Assembly: GCF_004803755.1 (NCBI RefSeq)
Contig: NZ_CP032311.1
Span: 308,501-372,500, forward strand
DNA length: 64,000 nucleotides
Origin: Pseudomonas sp. DG56-2
GTDB taxonomy: Bacteria; Pseudomonadota; Gammaproteobacteria; Pseudomonadales; Pseudomonadaceae
Direction of reading: 5' to 3'
Shown: positions 25,627 through 34,875 of the stretch, one piece after another
Position numbering within the stretch: position 1 is the first letter of the stretch
Layout of the letters: each line of letters opens with the position of its first letter
Position numbers and translations under genes: made by a program
Notes under the pieces: generated by a model
Seen by the model: the letters and a program-made list of their open reading frames with translations, nothing else
The model's database searches: none
Told to the model about the DNA's origin: nothing

Positions 25627-25889
25627 TGAGCAAGTCCAAGACCAAGGCACCGATTATCACCCTGGCCCCGGAGCAGGAGCGTGAAGCGCTGGATGTACTC
25701 AAGCGCTTTCTCGAAGACCGTTTCGAGCTGCAACTGGGGTCGTTCGAGGTCGCTGAGGTTCTGGACCTGTTCAGCAAGAAAATCGCTCCGCATTACTACA
25801 ATCGAGCGATTTTCGATGTGCAGAACCATCTCAAGGAACGCTTCGAAAGTATTGAAAGTGACCTCTGGTCGCTAGAAAAAAGCAGCTGA
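25626..25889 (+). CDS. DUF2164 protein inside the his operon
   Basis: An 87-residue protein ([20 protein letters not shown], then VLKRFLEDRFELQLGSFEVAEVLD split over residues 23-46) of the DUF2164 family. No membrane segment or known catalytic motif is visible; it is charged and mainly helical. Its ATG overlaps the hisH stop (TAATG), so it is coupled to his expression. The role is unknown; position between hisH and hisA is conserved in Pseudomonas as far as I recall. Confidence 0.85.
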   Translation: MSKSKTKAPIITLAPEQEREALDVLKRFLEDRFELQLGSFEVAEVLDLFSKKIAPHYYNRAIFDVQNHLKERFESIESDLWSLEKSS

Positions 25890-25890
25890 A

Positions 25891-25938
25891 AGCTACCAGC
25901 TGCAAGAGAACAGACGCGCACGCTTGCAGCTTGTAGCT
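25891..25938. repeat. Inverted repeat between DUF2164 gene and hisA
   Basis: AGCTACCAGCTGCAAG (25891-25906) pairs with CTTGCAGCTTGTAGCT (25923-25938) with one mismatch around a 16-base loop. Further CTTGCA copies and a CTCTTTTTA run follow directly. The AGCTTGTAGCTTGCAG type of sequence is a common Pseudomonas intergenic repeat. It could attenuate transcription into hisA-hisF or protect upstream mRNA. Confidence 0.7.
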
Positions 25939-25973
25939 TGCAACTTGCAGCTCTTTTTACGAAGGAAAACAGC

Positions 25974-26711
25974 ATGCTGATTATTCCCGCTATCGATCTT
26001 AAAGACGGTGCTTGCGTACGTCTGCGCCAGGGCCGCATGGAAGACTCCACGGTATTTTCCGATGACCCGGTGAGCATGGCCGCCAAGTGGGTCGAAGGTG
26101 GTTGCCGTCGCCTGCACCTGGTTGACCTCAATGGTGCTTTCGAAGGCCAGCCGGTCAACGGCGAAGTGGTAACTGCCATTGCCAAGCGCTATCCGAACCT
26201 GCCTATCCAGATCGGTGGCGGTATCCGTTCGCTGGAAACCATCGAGCATTACGTCAAGGCTGGCGTCAGCTACGTAATCATCGGCACCAAGGCCGTTAAA
26301 GAGCCTGAGTTCGTCGCCCAAGCCTGCCGCGCCTTCCCAGGCAAGGTTATCGTCGGCCTGGATGCCAAAGACGGTTTCGTTGCCACTGATGGCTGGGCAG
26401 AAGTCAGCTCGGTGCAAGTCATTGACCTGGCCAAGCGGTTCGAAGCCGACGGCGTCTCGGCGATTGTTTACACCGACATTGCCAAAGACGGCATGATGCA
26501 GGGCTGCAATGTACCGTTCACGGCGGCACTGGCCGCGGCTACCAAGATTCCGGTGATTGCTTCCGGTGGTATCCACAACCTGGGTGACATCAAGGCCCTG
26601 CTCGACGCCAAGGCGCCGGGCATCATCGGCGCGATCACCGGCCGGGCCATCTACGAAGGCACCCTGGATGTCGCCGAGGCGCAAGCCTTCTGCGACAGCT
26701 ACAAAGGCTGA
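25974..26711 (+). CDS. hisA: ProFAR isomerase HisA
   Basis: A 245-residue (beta/alpha)8 isomerase converting ProFAR to PRFAR. The start [20 protein letters not shown] contains the catalytic Asp8; the second phosphate loop and Asp in [12 protein letters not shown] match the family. An AAGGAAAA site precedes the ATG at 25974; the longer upstream frame is rejected. It follows the inverted repeat and is followed after ten bases by hisF. Confidence 0.97.
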   Translation: MLIIPAIDLKDGACVRLRQGRMEDSTVFSDDPVSMAAKWVEGGCRRLHLVDLNGAFEGQPVNGEVVTAIAKRYPNLPIQIGGGIRSLETIEHYVKAGVSYVIIGTKAVKEPEFVAQACRAFPGKVIVGLDAKDGFVATDGWAEVSSVQVIDLAKRFEADGVSAIVYTDIAKDGMMQGCNVPFTAALAAATKIPVIASGGIHNLGDIKALLDAKAPGIIGAITGRAIYEGTLDVAEAQAFCDSYKG

Positions 26712-26721
26712 GGACTCCCAC

Positions 26722-27492
26722 ATGGCATTGGCTAAGCGCATCATCCCCTGCCTCGATGTCGATAACGGCCGGGTAGTCAAAGGCGTCAAGTTCGAGAACA
26801 TTCGTGATGCCGGTGATCCGGTTGAAATCGCTCGCCGCTACGATGAACAGGGCGCTGACGAAATCACCTTTCTCGACATCACCGCCAGCGTCGATGGGCG
26901 TGACACCACGCTCCATACCGTTGAGCGTATGGCCAGCCAGGTGTTTATCCCGCTGACTGTAGGCGGTGGTGTGCGTACCGTGCAGGACATCCGTAACCTG
27001 CTCAATGCCGGTGCCGACAAGGTCTCGATCAACACTGCCGCGGTGTTCAACCCGGAGTTCGTCGGCGAAGCTGCCGCGCACTTTGGTTCCCAGTGCATTG
27101 TGGTTGCCATCGACGCCAAGAAAGTTTCCGGGCCGGGTGAAACCCCGCGCTGGGAAATCTTCACCCACGGTGGTCGCAAACCGACCGGTCTGGATGCGGT
27201 TGAGTGGGCGATGAAGATGGAAGGCCTGGGTGCCGGCGAGATTCTGCTGACCAGCATGGATCAGGACGGCATGAAGAATGGCTTTGACTTGGGTGTTACC
27301 CGGGCCATCAGCGATGCCTTGGGTATTCCGGTGATTGCTTCGGGTGGTGTGGGCAACCTGCAGCACCTGGCTGACGGAATTATCGAAGGCCATGCCAGCG
27401 CAGTGCTGGCGGCGAGTATCTTCCATTTCGGCGAGTACACGGTGCCGGAAGCCAAGGCCTTCATGGCCAAGCAGGGGATCGTCGTTCGCTGA
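26722..27492 (+). CDS. hisF: Imidazole glycerol phosphate synthase cyclase subunit
   Basis: A 256-residue (beta/alpha)8 cyclase and partner of His[21 protein letters not shown] holds the catalytic Asp11 and [13 protein letters not shown] the second catalytic Asp near residue 130 of the C-terminal half. Phosphate loops GGGVRT and ASGGVGN are conserved. GAGGA precedes the ATG at 26722. Last gene of the his cluster; a strong REP palindrome follows at once. Confidence 0.97.
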   Translation: MALAKRIIPCLDVDNGRVVKGVKFENIRDAGDPVEIARRYDEQGADEITFLDITASVDGRDTTLHTVERMASQVFIPLTVGGGVRTVQDIRNLLNAGADKVSINTAAVFNPEFVGEAAAHFGSQCIVVAIDAKKVSGPGETPRWEIFTHGGRKPTGLDAVEWAMKMEGLGAGEILLTSMDQDGMKNGFDLGVTRAISDALGIPVIASGGVGNLQHLADGIIEGHASAVLAASIFHFGEYTVPEAKAFMAKQGIVVR

Positions 27493-27496
27493 TGCC

Positions 27497-27549
27497 GCTA
27501 TCGCGGGGCAAAACCGCTCCCTGTGGGAGCGGGCTTGCCCCGCGATAGC
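27497..27549. repeat. REP palindrome between hisF and cbcV
   Basis: GCTATCGCGGGGCAA and CCGCTCCC form outer and inner arms complementary to GGGAGCGG and TTGCCCCGCGATAGC around a TGT loop. This is an intact Pseudomonas REP doublet (REPIN-like). It lies between two convergent genes and the cbcV stop falls two bases past it, so it may also work as a bidirectional terminator. Confidence 0.9.
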
Positions 27550-27550
27550 C

Positions 27551-28729
27551 TCAGCCCAGATTCTTGCCCAGCAACGCGTGATACAGCTCACTGTCGCCGA
27601 GAATTCCCACCACGGTATTACCTTCCTGAAGCACCAGCTTGTTACCGGTCTGGTAACGGATCTGCAGTGCTTCGCGCATTCCAATGCTGGCACTCACCAG
27701 GGTCGGTTTGCGGCCCAGTTCTTCTACCGCCTCACCCGGTGCCCAATTCTGCAGATCCATGCCGTTGGCGCCCTGACGCGCACCTTTGATGGTGTTGCCT
27801 TCGGCCAGATCCAGCCAGGAGTCGCCGCCTGGGTCCAGGCACACCGAACCGTTGATCCGTTTGCACTTGTCCAACGTGCGCATCAGGCTGCGGCCGCACA
27901 GTACGTTGAGTGGGTTGGTGTGGGCGACGAAGGTCCGCACGTACTCATCGGCCGGGTTCAGAACGATCTCTTCCGGCTTGCTGTACTGGATGATTTTGCC
28001 GTCTTTCATGATGGCGATACGGCTGCCGAGCTTGAGTGCTTCATCCAGGTCGTGGCTGACGAAAACAATGGTTTTGCTCAGCTTGCGTTGCAGCTCCAGC
28101 AGTTCGTCTTGCAAGCCCTGGCGGATCAGCGGGTCAAGGGCGGAGAAAGGTTCGTCCATCAGCAGGATATCGGCGTCCATGGCCAGGGCGCGGGCCAGAC
28201 CCACACGCTGCTGCATGCCGCCTGAGAGTTCGTCGGGCTTCTTGTTGCGCCATTGGGTAAGACCCACCAGCTCGAGCTTCTCGTCGACCAGTTTGCGCCG
28301 TTCCTTTTCCGGGCGACCCTGCATCTCCAGGCCGAAGCTGATGTTCTCGCGCACTGTCAGCCAAGGCATCAGGGCGAACTTCTGGAACACCATGGCGATG
28401 CGCTTGGTGCGCATCATTTTCAGCTCCGCCGGGGTGCAATGGGCGATGTCGATATGCGAGCCTTCATGCTCGACGAACAACTTGCCTCGGCTCACCGTGT
28501 TGAGTCCGTTGATACAGCGCAGCAGGCTCGACTTACCCGAGCCAGACAACCCCATCAACACGCAGATTTCACCTTTGTTGATATCCAGGTTGGCTTTTTC
28601 CACGCCGACTACCAACCCGGTTTTTTTCAGAATCTGCTCCCGCGAAAGGCCTTGGTCGAGCAGGCTGAGTGCCTCACGCGGTCGGCTGGAGAAGATAACG
28701 TCTACATCTTCGAAGCGAATAATGCTCAT
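27551..28729 (-). CDS. cbcV: Choline/betaine/carnitine ABC transporter ATPase
   Basis: A 392-residue ProV/OpuAA-type ATPase. Walker A GLSGSGKSS near residue 60, the Q loop VFQKFALMPWLTV, signature LSGGMQQRVGLAR, Walker B ILLMDEPFSALDP and H loop VSHDLDEAL define the ATPase core. The last 110 residues resemble the CBS-type regulatory region of this subfamily (PTLVSASIGMREALQ). With CbcW and the binding proteins CbcX or CaiX it imports quaternary ammonium compounds. Its ATG overlaps the cbcW stop by four bases. Confidence 0.92.
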   Translation of the reverse strand: MSIIRFEDVDVIFSSRPREALSLLDQGLSREQILKKTGLVVGVEKANLDINKGEICVLMGLSGSGKSSLLRCINGLNTVSRGKLFVEHEGSHIDIAHCTPAELKMMRTKRIAMVFQKFALMPWLTVRENISFGLEMQGRPEKERRKLVDEKLELVGLTQWRNKKPDELSGGMQQRVGLARALAMDADILLMDEPFSALDPLIRQGLQDELLELQRKLSKTIVFVSHDLDEALKLGSRIAIMKDGKIIQYSKPEEIVLNPADEYVRTFVAHTNPLNVLCGRSLMRTLDKCKRINGSVCLDPGGDSWLDLAEGNTIKGARQGANGMDLQNWAPGEAVEELGRKPTLVSASIGMREALQIRYQTGNKLVLQEGNTVVGILGDSELYHALLGKNLG

Positions 28730-29571
28730 GCTTCACTCCTTGCCGGTGCGTCGGGTTGTTTGCAGATACGGTCGAGCATGATCGCCAGCAGCACGATTGC
28801 AAGACCGGCTTCGAAGCCCAGGGCGATATCGGCAGTATTCAGTGCGTTGACTACAGGTTTGCCCAGGCCATCGGCGCCTACCAGCGCGGCAATTACCACC
28901 ATCGACAACGAGAGCATGATGCATTGGGTAACGCCGGCAGCGATGCTCGGCATGGCATGGGGCAGCTCGATGCGCGACAGCAGTTGGCGGCGCGAACACC
29001 CGAATGCCTTGCCGGCGTCGAGCAGTTCCTGGGGCACATCACAGATACCCAGGTAGGTGAGGCGGATCGGTGCGGCGATGGCGAACACCACCGTTGAGAT
29101 CAGACCGGGAACCACACCCAGGCCGAACAGCGTCAGGGTCGGGATCAGGTAGACGAAGGTGGGTACTGTCTGCATCAGGTCCAGCACTGGACGCATAGCG
29201 GTATAGAACATCGGTTTGTGCGCGGCGAGAATTCCCAGCGGTACGCCGATGGCCACGCAGACCATAGTGGCGAACAACACCTGTGCCAGGGTCTCCATGG
29301 TTTCTTGCCAGTAGCCAAGGTTGAGGATCAGCAGGAAAGACAGTGCGCAGAAAGCGGTCAGCGACCATTTACGCTGAATCAGATGCGCGATCACTGCAAT
29401 CAGGCCGATCAGGACGAAGGGGTTGAACCAGGTCAGTGCCCCGGTCACTCCATGAATCATCAATTCCAGTGCTTCAGCGAAGGCATCGAAGTAGTTGGCG
29501 CCATGTTGCGTCAACCAGTCAACGAAGCCTGCGATGTACTGGCCCAGTGGTATTTTTTGATCGATCAGCAT
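28726..29571 (-). CDS. cbcW: Choline/betaine/carnitine ABC transporter permease
   Basis: A 281-residue ProW/OpuAB-type inner-membrane permease with six or seven membrane segments. The EAA loop reads DAGKAFGCSRRQLLSRIELP, followed by HAMPSIAAGVTQ. It is the channel subunit for CbcV and accepts cargo from CbcX and, by homology, from CaiX encoded 8 kb away. It overlaps cbcV by four bases and lies 69 bases after cbcX. Confidence 0.92.
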   Translation of the reverse strand: MLIDQKIPLGQYIAGFVDWLTQHGANYFDAFAEALELMIHGVTGALTWFNPFVLIGLIAVIAHLIQRKWSLTAFCALSFLLILNLGYWQETMETLAQVLFATMVCVAIGVPLGILAAHKPMFYTAMRPVLDLMQTVPTFVYLIPTLTLFGLGVVPGLISTVVFAIAAPIRLTYLGICDVPQELLDAGKAFGCSRRQLLSRIELPHAMPSIAAGVTQCIMLSLSMVVIAALVGADGLGKPVVNALNTADIALGFEAGLAIVLLAIMLDRICKQPDAPARSEA

Positions 29572-29640
29572 GATAGCGAGCGTCCACCTGCATAAGATTG
29601 AAGACAGCCTGCGGCGGGGCGGGCCCGCCGCAGGTGGTGC

Positions 29641-30588
29641 TTACTGCGTCAGTTTGGCTTTGGCCGCCTCCAGGCCGGGTTTGCCGTCAACGGTGGTAAC
29701 TCCGGCCAGCCAGGTGTCGAGTACCTGCGGGTTCTTTTTCAGCCAGGCCTTGGCAGCTGCGTCGGGTTTCATCTTGTCGTCCAGGACGTTGCCCATCAGG
29801 GTGCTTTCCATGTCCAGGGTGAAGGACAGGTTTTTCAGCAACTGACCGACGTTGCTGCATTCCTGTACATAACCCTTGCGGGTATTGGTGAGCACGGTGG
29901 CCTTGCCGTATTCGGGACCGAAGAAGTCATCGCCACCATCGAGGTATTTCATCTTGAAGCGGGTGTTCATCGGGTGGGGCTCCCAGCCCAGGAACACCAC
30001 ATCGTTGCCACGGCGGGCAGCACGATCAACCTGCGAAAGCATCCCGGCTTCGCTGGACTCGACCACCTTGAAACCGGCGTCCTTGAGGCCGAAGGCGTTC
30101 TTGTCGATCATGCTCTGGATGGTGCGGTTGCCGTCGTTGCCGGGTTCGATCCCGTAGATTTTGCCGTCCAGTTCTTTCTTGAACTTGGGGATATCGGCGA
30201 AGGTTTTCAGGCCTTTGTCATACAGCGCCTGGGGCACGGCCAAGGTGTACTTGGCGTTCTCAAGGTTGGCTCGTACGGTCTCCACCGTACCGGCATCGCG
30301 GTACTGCTTGATGTCGTTTTCCATCGTCGGCATCCAGTTGCCGAGAAACACATCCATATTCTTGCCATCGGCCAGCGACTTGTAGGTTACCGGCACCGAG
30401 ATCATGGTGGTCTTGGTCTTGTACCCCAGCGATTGCAGCACGACGCTGGTAACGGCGGTGGTCACGGTAATGTCGGTCCAACCGACATCAGAGAAGTTAA
30501 CGGTATGACACTGCTCCGGCTCTGCGGCCTGGGCCAGCAGCGGCACACTCAACAGCGTGGCCAGCAATAGCGAGGGTGAACCTTTCAT
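29641..30588 (-). CDS. cbcX: Choline/betaine/carnitine-binding periplasmic protein
   Basis: A 315-residue substrate-binding protein with a signal peptide (MKGSPSLLLATLLSVPLLAQ, cleavage after AQA). The mature protein is of the ProX/ChoX type: VNFSDVGWTDITVTTAV, FLGNWMPTMENDI and FLGWEPHPMN contain the aromatic residues that cage a trimethylammonium group. AGGAG lies nine bases before the ATG at 30588; the frame extends upstream but the signal peptide fixes the start. First gene of cbcXWV. Confidence 0.92.
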   Translation of the reverse strand: MKGSPSLLLATLLSVPLLAQAAEPEQCHTVNFSDVGWTDITVTTAVTSVVLQSLGYKTKTTMISVPVTYKSLADGKNMDVFLGNWMPTMENDIKQYRDAGTVETVRANLENAKYTLAVPQALYDKGLKTFADIPKFKKELDGKIYGIEPGNDGNRTIQSMIDKNAFGLKDAGFKVVESSEAGMLSQVDRAARRGNDVVFLGWEPHPMNTRFKMKYLDGGDDFFGPEYGKATVLTNTRKGYVQECSNVGQLLKNLSFTLDMESTLMGNVLDDKMKPDAAAKAWLKKNPQVLDTWLAGVTTVDGKPGLEAAKAKLTQ

Positions 30589-31037
30589 TCGATGGACTCC
30601 TGATGTTTTTGTCGGATGTCCCACGGGACCGCCGTGCTTTATGTCTTGCATTCGGTCGGGCCGGGCTATCGGGCGATAGCGGGACAGGTGCCGTGCAATC
30701 GAGTCGATAACGATCATCTAACAGCGAAAATCAAACGCCTACAGGGTGCGTCGTATCCAGTACAGACAGGGTCGCTTCCAGTGTCGATGAGGTCGTTTAC
30801 AGATTTATCCGGCCCTGTAAACGTAGTTTTGCTGGCGCTGCACCGCAAAAAAACGGCGCAGCGGTGGTGCTGACAACTGGCGGCGTTGCTGGGCAAGAGT
30901 GCGTCGGTTGTAGACGTCAGACGTGCGTTCAAAAGCCTGATGATGCGCGAGTTCGGCGGATTGCCGCCTTTTCAGCGTAGCAGTTGCAACGCCCTTGGCT
31001 TGGGTTGCGGGTGGCTGCTCATTCAGGAGTTTGCGCC
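30589..31037. promoter_or_regulatory. Divergent cbcX / serine dehydratase control region
   Basis: About 450 bases with no gene. A perfect palindrome GCTATCGGGCGATAGC lies at 30665-30680, 77 bases before the cbcX start, followed by GGGACAGG. Divergent genes here are expected targets of GbdR. I cannot assign a binding site with certainty. Confidence 0.45.
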
Positions 31038-32414
31038 ATGGCCATCAGTGTGTTTGACCTGTTCAAGATCGGCGTTGGTCCATCCAGTTCTCATACCGTC
31101 GGGCCCATGCGTGCGGCAGCGCTGTTCGTCCAGGGCCTGCGTGAGCGTGACGAGCTTGAGCAGGTGCAACGCGTCGAGGTACGCCTGTATGGCTCGTTGT
31201 CGGCGACCGGCATCGGCCATGGCAGCGACAATGCGGTGATCATGGGCTTGATGGGCGAGTGGCCCGACGCAATCGATCCGTCGCAGATTGCGCCGCGTAT
31301 CGCTGCATTGCGCGAAACAGACACCTTGCTGCTCGCAGGGCGGCTGCAGATCGGCTTTGTCTGGCACCGCGACATGCTGCTGCTGGATGAAAACCTGCCT
31401 TACCATCCCAACGCCATGACCCTGATTGCTCAAGGCGTTGCCGGTGAGTTGCACCGGGATACCTATTACTCGGTCGGTGGCGGCTTTGTGGTCGATGCGG
31501 CGCAGGCAGCCAGCGGCGTGCTGGATGCTGACAACACCGAGCTGCCGTATGATTTCAACAGTGCTGCCGAGCTGTTGGCGCTGTGCAAGCAAAACGACAT
31601 GCGCGTGTCGCAACTGATGCTGGAAAACGAGAAAGTCTGGCGCAGCGAAGCAGAGATCCGAGCCGGTCTGCTCAAGCTTTGGCAGGCGATGCAGGCCTGT
31701 GTTGAAAACGGTCTGAAATACGAAGGCATTCTTCCCGGCGGGCTGAATGTGAAGCGCCGCGCCGCCAAGCTTCATCGCAGCTTGCAGGAACTGAACAAGC
31801 CCAATGTGATTGGTTCGACCTTGAGCGCTATGGAGTGGGTCAATCTGTATGCCCTGGCGGTCAACGAGGAAAACGCCGCGGGCGGGCGCATGGTAACCGC
31901 GCCAACCAATGGCGCGGCCGGGATCATTCCGGCGGTGCTGCACTACTACATGCGTTTTAGCGATCAGGTGAGCGAAGCCTGCGTGGTCGACTTTTTTCTC
32001 GGCGCGGCGGCGGTCGGTATTTTGTGCAAGAAAAACGCGTCGATCTCCGGCGCTGAGGTGGGCTGCCAAGGTGAGGTCGGTTCGGCCTGTGCAATGGCAG
32101 CGGCAGGCTTGGCCGAAGTGCTAGGCGCAACACCGGGACAACTGGAAAACGCCGCTGAAATCGGCCTTGAGCATAACCTGGGGCTGACCTGCGACCCGGT
32201 TGGCGGCCTGGTACAGGTGCCGTGCATCGAGCGCAACGCGATCGCTGCTGTAAAGGCAATCAACGCGGCACAAATGGCGCTGCGTGGTGACGGTGAGCAC
32301 TTCATCTCGCTTGACCGGGTGATCCGCACCATGCGCGACACCGGCGCCGACATGCACGACAAGTACAAGGAAACCTCACGTGGCGGCTTGGCCGTAAGCG
32401 CCGTCGAGTGTTGA
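31038..32414 (+). CDS. sdaA: L-serine ammonia-lyase (iron-sulfur type)
   Basis: A 458-residue single-chain serine dehydratase turning L-serine into pyruvate and ammonia. The N-terminal beta domain starts [20 protein letters not shown]; the C-terminal alpha domain holds [14 protein letters not shown] and the cluster cysteines in [43 protein letters not shown] eight bases before the ATG at 31038 fixes the start. Its place between cbcX and gbdR indicates that it finishes glycine betaine catabolism by removing the serine made from glycine. Pseudomonas annotations also call this gene sdaB. Confidence 0.93.
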   Translation: MAISVFDLFKIGVGPSSSHTVGPMRAAALFVQGLRERDELEQVQRVEVRLYGSLSATGIGHGSDNAVIMGLMGEWPDAIDPSQIAPRIAALRETDTLLLAGRLQIGFVWHRDMLLLDENLPYHPNAMTLIAQGVAGELHRDTYYSVGGGFVVDAAQAASGVLDADNTELPYDFNSAAELLALCKQNDMRVSQLMLENEKVWRSEAEIRAGLLKLWQAMQACVENGLKYEGILPGGLNVKRRAAKLHRSLQELNKPNVIGSTLSAMEWVNLYALAVNEENAAGGRMVTAPTNGAAGIIPAVLHYYMRFSDQVSEACVVDFFLGAAAVGILCKKNASISGAEVGCQGEVGSACAMAAAGLAEVLGATPGQLENAAEIGLEHNLGLTCDPVGGLVQVPCIERNAIAAVKAINAAQMALRGDGEHFISLDRVIRTMRDTGADMHDKYKETSRGGLAVSAVEC

Positions 32415-32826
32415 TGTTGCCTGCGTCATTAGTGCCCGTGCCTGGCACGGCTGCCACCTTTTGGCGCGCGTCTTTATCAGGACCTTGGCAAGCTTGCTGA
32501 AGAAAGCTGTTACCCGGGTAACTTGTGCCTGGGGTGACACTCGAATATGTCGTTTCTGGGCATCCTTCCCACAAGTGCTACCGAATTGCTCAGGTCGCCC
32601 GTGCAGCGGCGCTAGCACGGTGTTTTGCGTTTAAAACCCAGGGTTGCAACAGTTGCCAGATAGACACTGCGCGACGTCGTTTTTGGGTTTTGTTGAATAG
32701 CCATTCAATTTCAGGCACGGCAATTGCGTTGTGATTATCAAAGCCCCTGCATTCGAATCGGGGCCGTGACAAAAAAAGCCCGCGCCTGCCTGAGGCGCAA
32801 CCTGCATTGTGTGAGGAGATACCGCG
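32415..32826. promoter_or_regulatory. gbdR upstream region with hairpins
   Basis: No gene in about 410 bases. CGTGCC-T-GGCACG (32448-32460) follows the serine dehydratase but lacks a T run. Before gbdR, GCCCC/GGGGC (32743-32747 with 32760-32764) and GCGCCT/AGGCGC (32782-32787 with 32793-32798) form two hairpins flanking an A7 run, the second ending 29 bases before the gbdR ATG. Confidence 0.45.
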
Positions 32827-33930
32827 ATGACGTCGTACAACTCCGGGACCCCAACCCAGAACCGCACGCCACAATCCATCGGCTTCCTGCTGTTGGACAA
32901 CTTCACTCTTATCTCCCTGGCTTCGGCCGTCGAGCCGCTGCGCATGGCTAACCAACTGTCCGGACGCGAGCTGTATCGCTGGAGTACCTTGAGCGTGGAT
33001 GGTGGTCAGGTGTGGGCCAGTGACGGCTTGCAAATCACTCCCGATGCGGCGATGCACAAGGCGCCGGCCATGGATACCGTCATTGTCTGTGGCGGCATCG
33101 GTATTCAGCGCACGGTTACCCGCGAGCACGTGACCTGGCTGCAGAGCCAGGCCCGCCAGTCGCGCCGTCTAGGTGCGGTGTGCACCGGCAGTTGGGCGCT
33201 GGCGTGTGCCGGCCTGCTCGACGGCTTCGATTGCAGCGTGCACTGGGAATGCCTGGCGGCAATGCAGGAAGCCTTCCCACGGGTGAGCATGAGCACCCGA
33301 CTGTTCACCCTCGACCGTAATCGCTTCACCAGCTCCGGCGGTACTGCACCGCTGGACATGATGCTGCACCTGATCAGCCGCGATCACGGCCGTGAGCTGT
33401 CGGCGGCGATTTCCGAGATGTTTGTCTACGAGCGAATCCGCAACGAGCAGGATCACCAGCGTGTACCGCTCAAGCACATGCTCGGTACCAACCAACCGAA
33501 GCTGCAGGAAATCGTTGCGCTGATGGAAGCCAACCTGGAAGAGCCAATCGATCTGGACGAATTGGCTGTGTATGTGGCGGTATCGCGTCGCCAGCTTGAG
33601 CGACTGTTCCAGAAATACCTGCATTGCTCGCCGTCGCGCTATTACCTCAAGCTGCGCCTGATTCGCGCCCGGCAATTGCTCAAGCAGACCCCCATGTCGA
33701 TCATCGAAGTGGCCTCGGTGTGCGGCTTCGTTTCTACCCCGCACTTCTCCAAGTGCTACCGCGAGTACTTCGGTATTCCGCCGCGTGACGAGCGTGTGGG
33801 TTCCAATACCGCGCAGCAGGTGGCGATGATGCCGATTCCACAGGCAATGGTGCTGTCGCCACTGGCGGGGCCTATGTCGGCGCTGAGCCAGGCGCGTAAC
33901 GAGTCGACATTTGCCAGCGTGAGGCTATAG
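32827..33930 (+). CDS. gbdR: Glycine betaine catabolism regulator GbdR
   Basis: A 367-residue GATase1-like AraC-family activator. Residues 15-200 form the DJ-1/PfpI-like sensor (SIGFLLLDNFTLISLASAVE, AVCTGSWALACAGLLDG) and residues 230-330 the two-HTH AraC domain (LDELAVYVAVSRRQLERLFQ, IEVASVCGFVSTPHFSKCYR). GbdR responds to glycine betaine and dimethylglycine and activates gbcAB, dgcAB, cbcXWV and related genes. AGGAG lies before the ATG at 32827. Its neighbours are exactly those targets. Confidence 0.92.
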   Translation: MTSYNSGTPTQNRTPQSIGFLLLDNFTLISLASAVEPLRMANQLSGRELYRWSTLSVDGGQVWASDGLQITPDAAMHKAPAMDTVIVCGGIGIQRTVTREHVTWLQSQARQSRRLGAVCTGSWALACAGLLDGFDCSVHWECLAAMQEAFPRVSMSTRLFTLDRNRFTSSGGTAPLDMMLHLISRDHGRELSAAISEMFVYERIRNEQDHQRVPLKHMLGTNQPKLQEIVALMEANLEEPIDLDELAVYVAVSRRQLERLFQKYLHCSPSRYYLKLRLIRARQLLKQTPMSIIEVASVCGFVSTPHFSKCYREYFGIPPRDERVGSNTAQQVAMMPIPQAMVLSPLAGPMSALSQARNESTFASVRL

Positions 33931-33942
33931 GTCAGGTTGGAT

Positions 33943-34005
33943 TTATCGCGGGGCAAGCCCGCTCCCACAGGTGATCAGCAACCTGTGGGAGCGGGCTTGC
34001 CCCTT
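33943..34005. repeat. REP doublet after gbdR
   Basis: TTATCGCGGGGCAAGCCCGCTCCCACAG is followed after GTGATCAGCAA by an inverted copy CCTGTGGGAGCGGGCTTGCC. It sits between the convergent gbdR and the small gene at 34013-34267 and can form a long hairpin. Confidence 0.85.
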
Positions 34006-34012
34006 GTTACTT

Positions 34013-34267
34013 TCAGCGATTGTTGAATTCGGCCAAGGCGGGCAACAACTGCTTTTCGATGGCCTGGCGCACCGCCGGCAGAATGGTCGCGTTGCCGGTG
34101 TACAGTTGCTCTACCAGGCCCTTCAGGGCTTTGGCCCTTTGCTCGCTCAAGCCACGCACCGCACATTCGCAGGCCTGCTCGGCACTGGCGTCGGTCGGCA
34201 TTTCGAAACCCAGAGCGCGCAATTGGCTCAACAGGTCGTCCTGATCAATCAAATCCGCATGCATCAT
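34013..34267 (-). CDS. Small helical protein of unknown function
   Basis: An 84-residue protein (MMHADLIDQDDLLSQLRALG, then EQACECAVRGLSEQRAKALK) with no signal peptide, membrane segment or known motif. AAGGA lies eight bases before the first of two adjacent ATGs. It is downstream of the carnitine genes on the same strand with a 124-base gap, so it may be the last gene of the cdh operon. I do not recognise its function. Confidence 0.6.
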   Translation of the reverse strand: MMHADLIDQDDLLSQLRALGFEMPTDASAEQACECAVRGLSEQRAKALKGLVEQLYTGNATILPAVRQAIEKQLLPALAEFNNR

Positions 34268-34391
34268 GGCTTTTGTCCTTGTTTGCAGGTGTGATCGTCA
34301 GTCGATTCTGTGGGCACCACTGCGGTGGGGCAAGCGCAGAATGTGGCAATGGCTGCTTTACCTAAGAGCAGGTCGTTTTTGGGGCAGGATG

Positions 34392-34862
34392 CTACTGGGG
34401 AAGAGCGATCAACCGGCCAACGAATTGTGCAGCTGGCTGGTCTGTCTGGTCAGCGCAAATTTCTTCCAAGCGCTCCACCGCCTCGGGCGCGAAGGGCGCC
34501 GAGCGAGGGCCGGCTAGGTCCACGTGCAGCAGCATCTGCTCGCTGGCCGCCAGCACCGGCTCAAAGCCTTCACGGTGCAGGCTGTGGTACAAGTGCAGGC
34601 GTTTGCGATCGAAGCCAATGACCTGTGTCTGCACCCAGACGTCGGTGCCCAGTTTTACTTCGTGCAAGTAGTTGAGGTGGCATTCCAGAGTAAACAAGGA
34701 GTTGCCGCTGGCGCTGCGGTTGTCGCTATCGAGCCCGATGCGGTCCATGAATGCATCGGTGGCATAGCTGAATATCAGCAGGTAAAAAGCATCGCGCAGA
34801 TGCCCGTTGTAGTCGACCCAGTCCGCCTGGACTGGGGTTTGGTAGGTGATCAGTGCGGGCAT
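34392..34862 (-). CDS. cdhB: Hotdog-fold thioesterase CdhB (betainyl-CoA thioesterase)
   Basis: A 156-residue 4-hydroxybenzoyl-CoA-type thioesterase. The hotdog active-site region is VDYNGHLRDAFYLLIFSYAT, with the conserved Asp and His. In carnitine catabolism it hydrolyses betainyl-CoA to glycine betaine and CoA. It lies 13 bases after cdhA in the operon caiX-cdhC-cdhA-cdhB. Assignment rests on fold plus context, which agree with the P. aeruginosa carnitine operon as I recall it. Confidence 0.85.
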   Translation of the reverse strand: MPALITYQTPVQADWVDYNGHLRDAFYLLIFSYATDAFMDRIGLDSDNRSASGNSLFTLECHLNYLHEVKLGTDVWVQTQVIGFDRKRLHLYHSLHREGFEPVLAASEQMLLHVDLAGPRSAPFAPEAVERLEEICADQTDQPAAQFVGRLIALPQ

Positions 34863-34875
34863 CAGAGGGCTCCGG

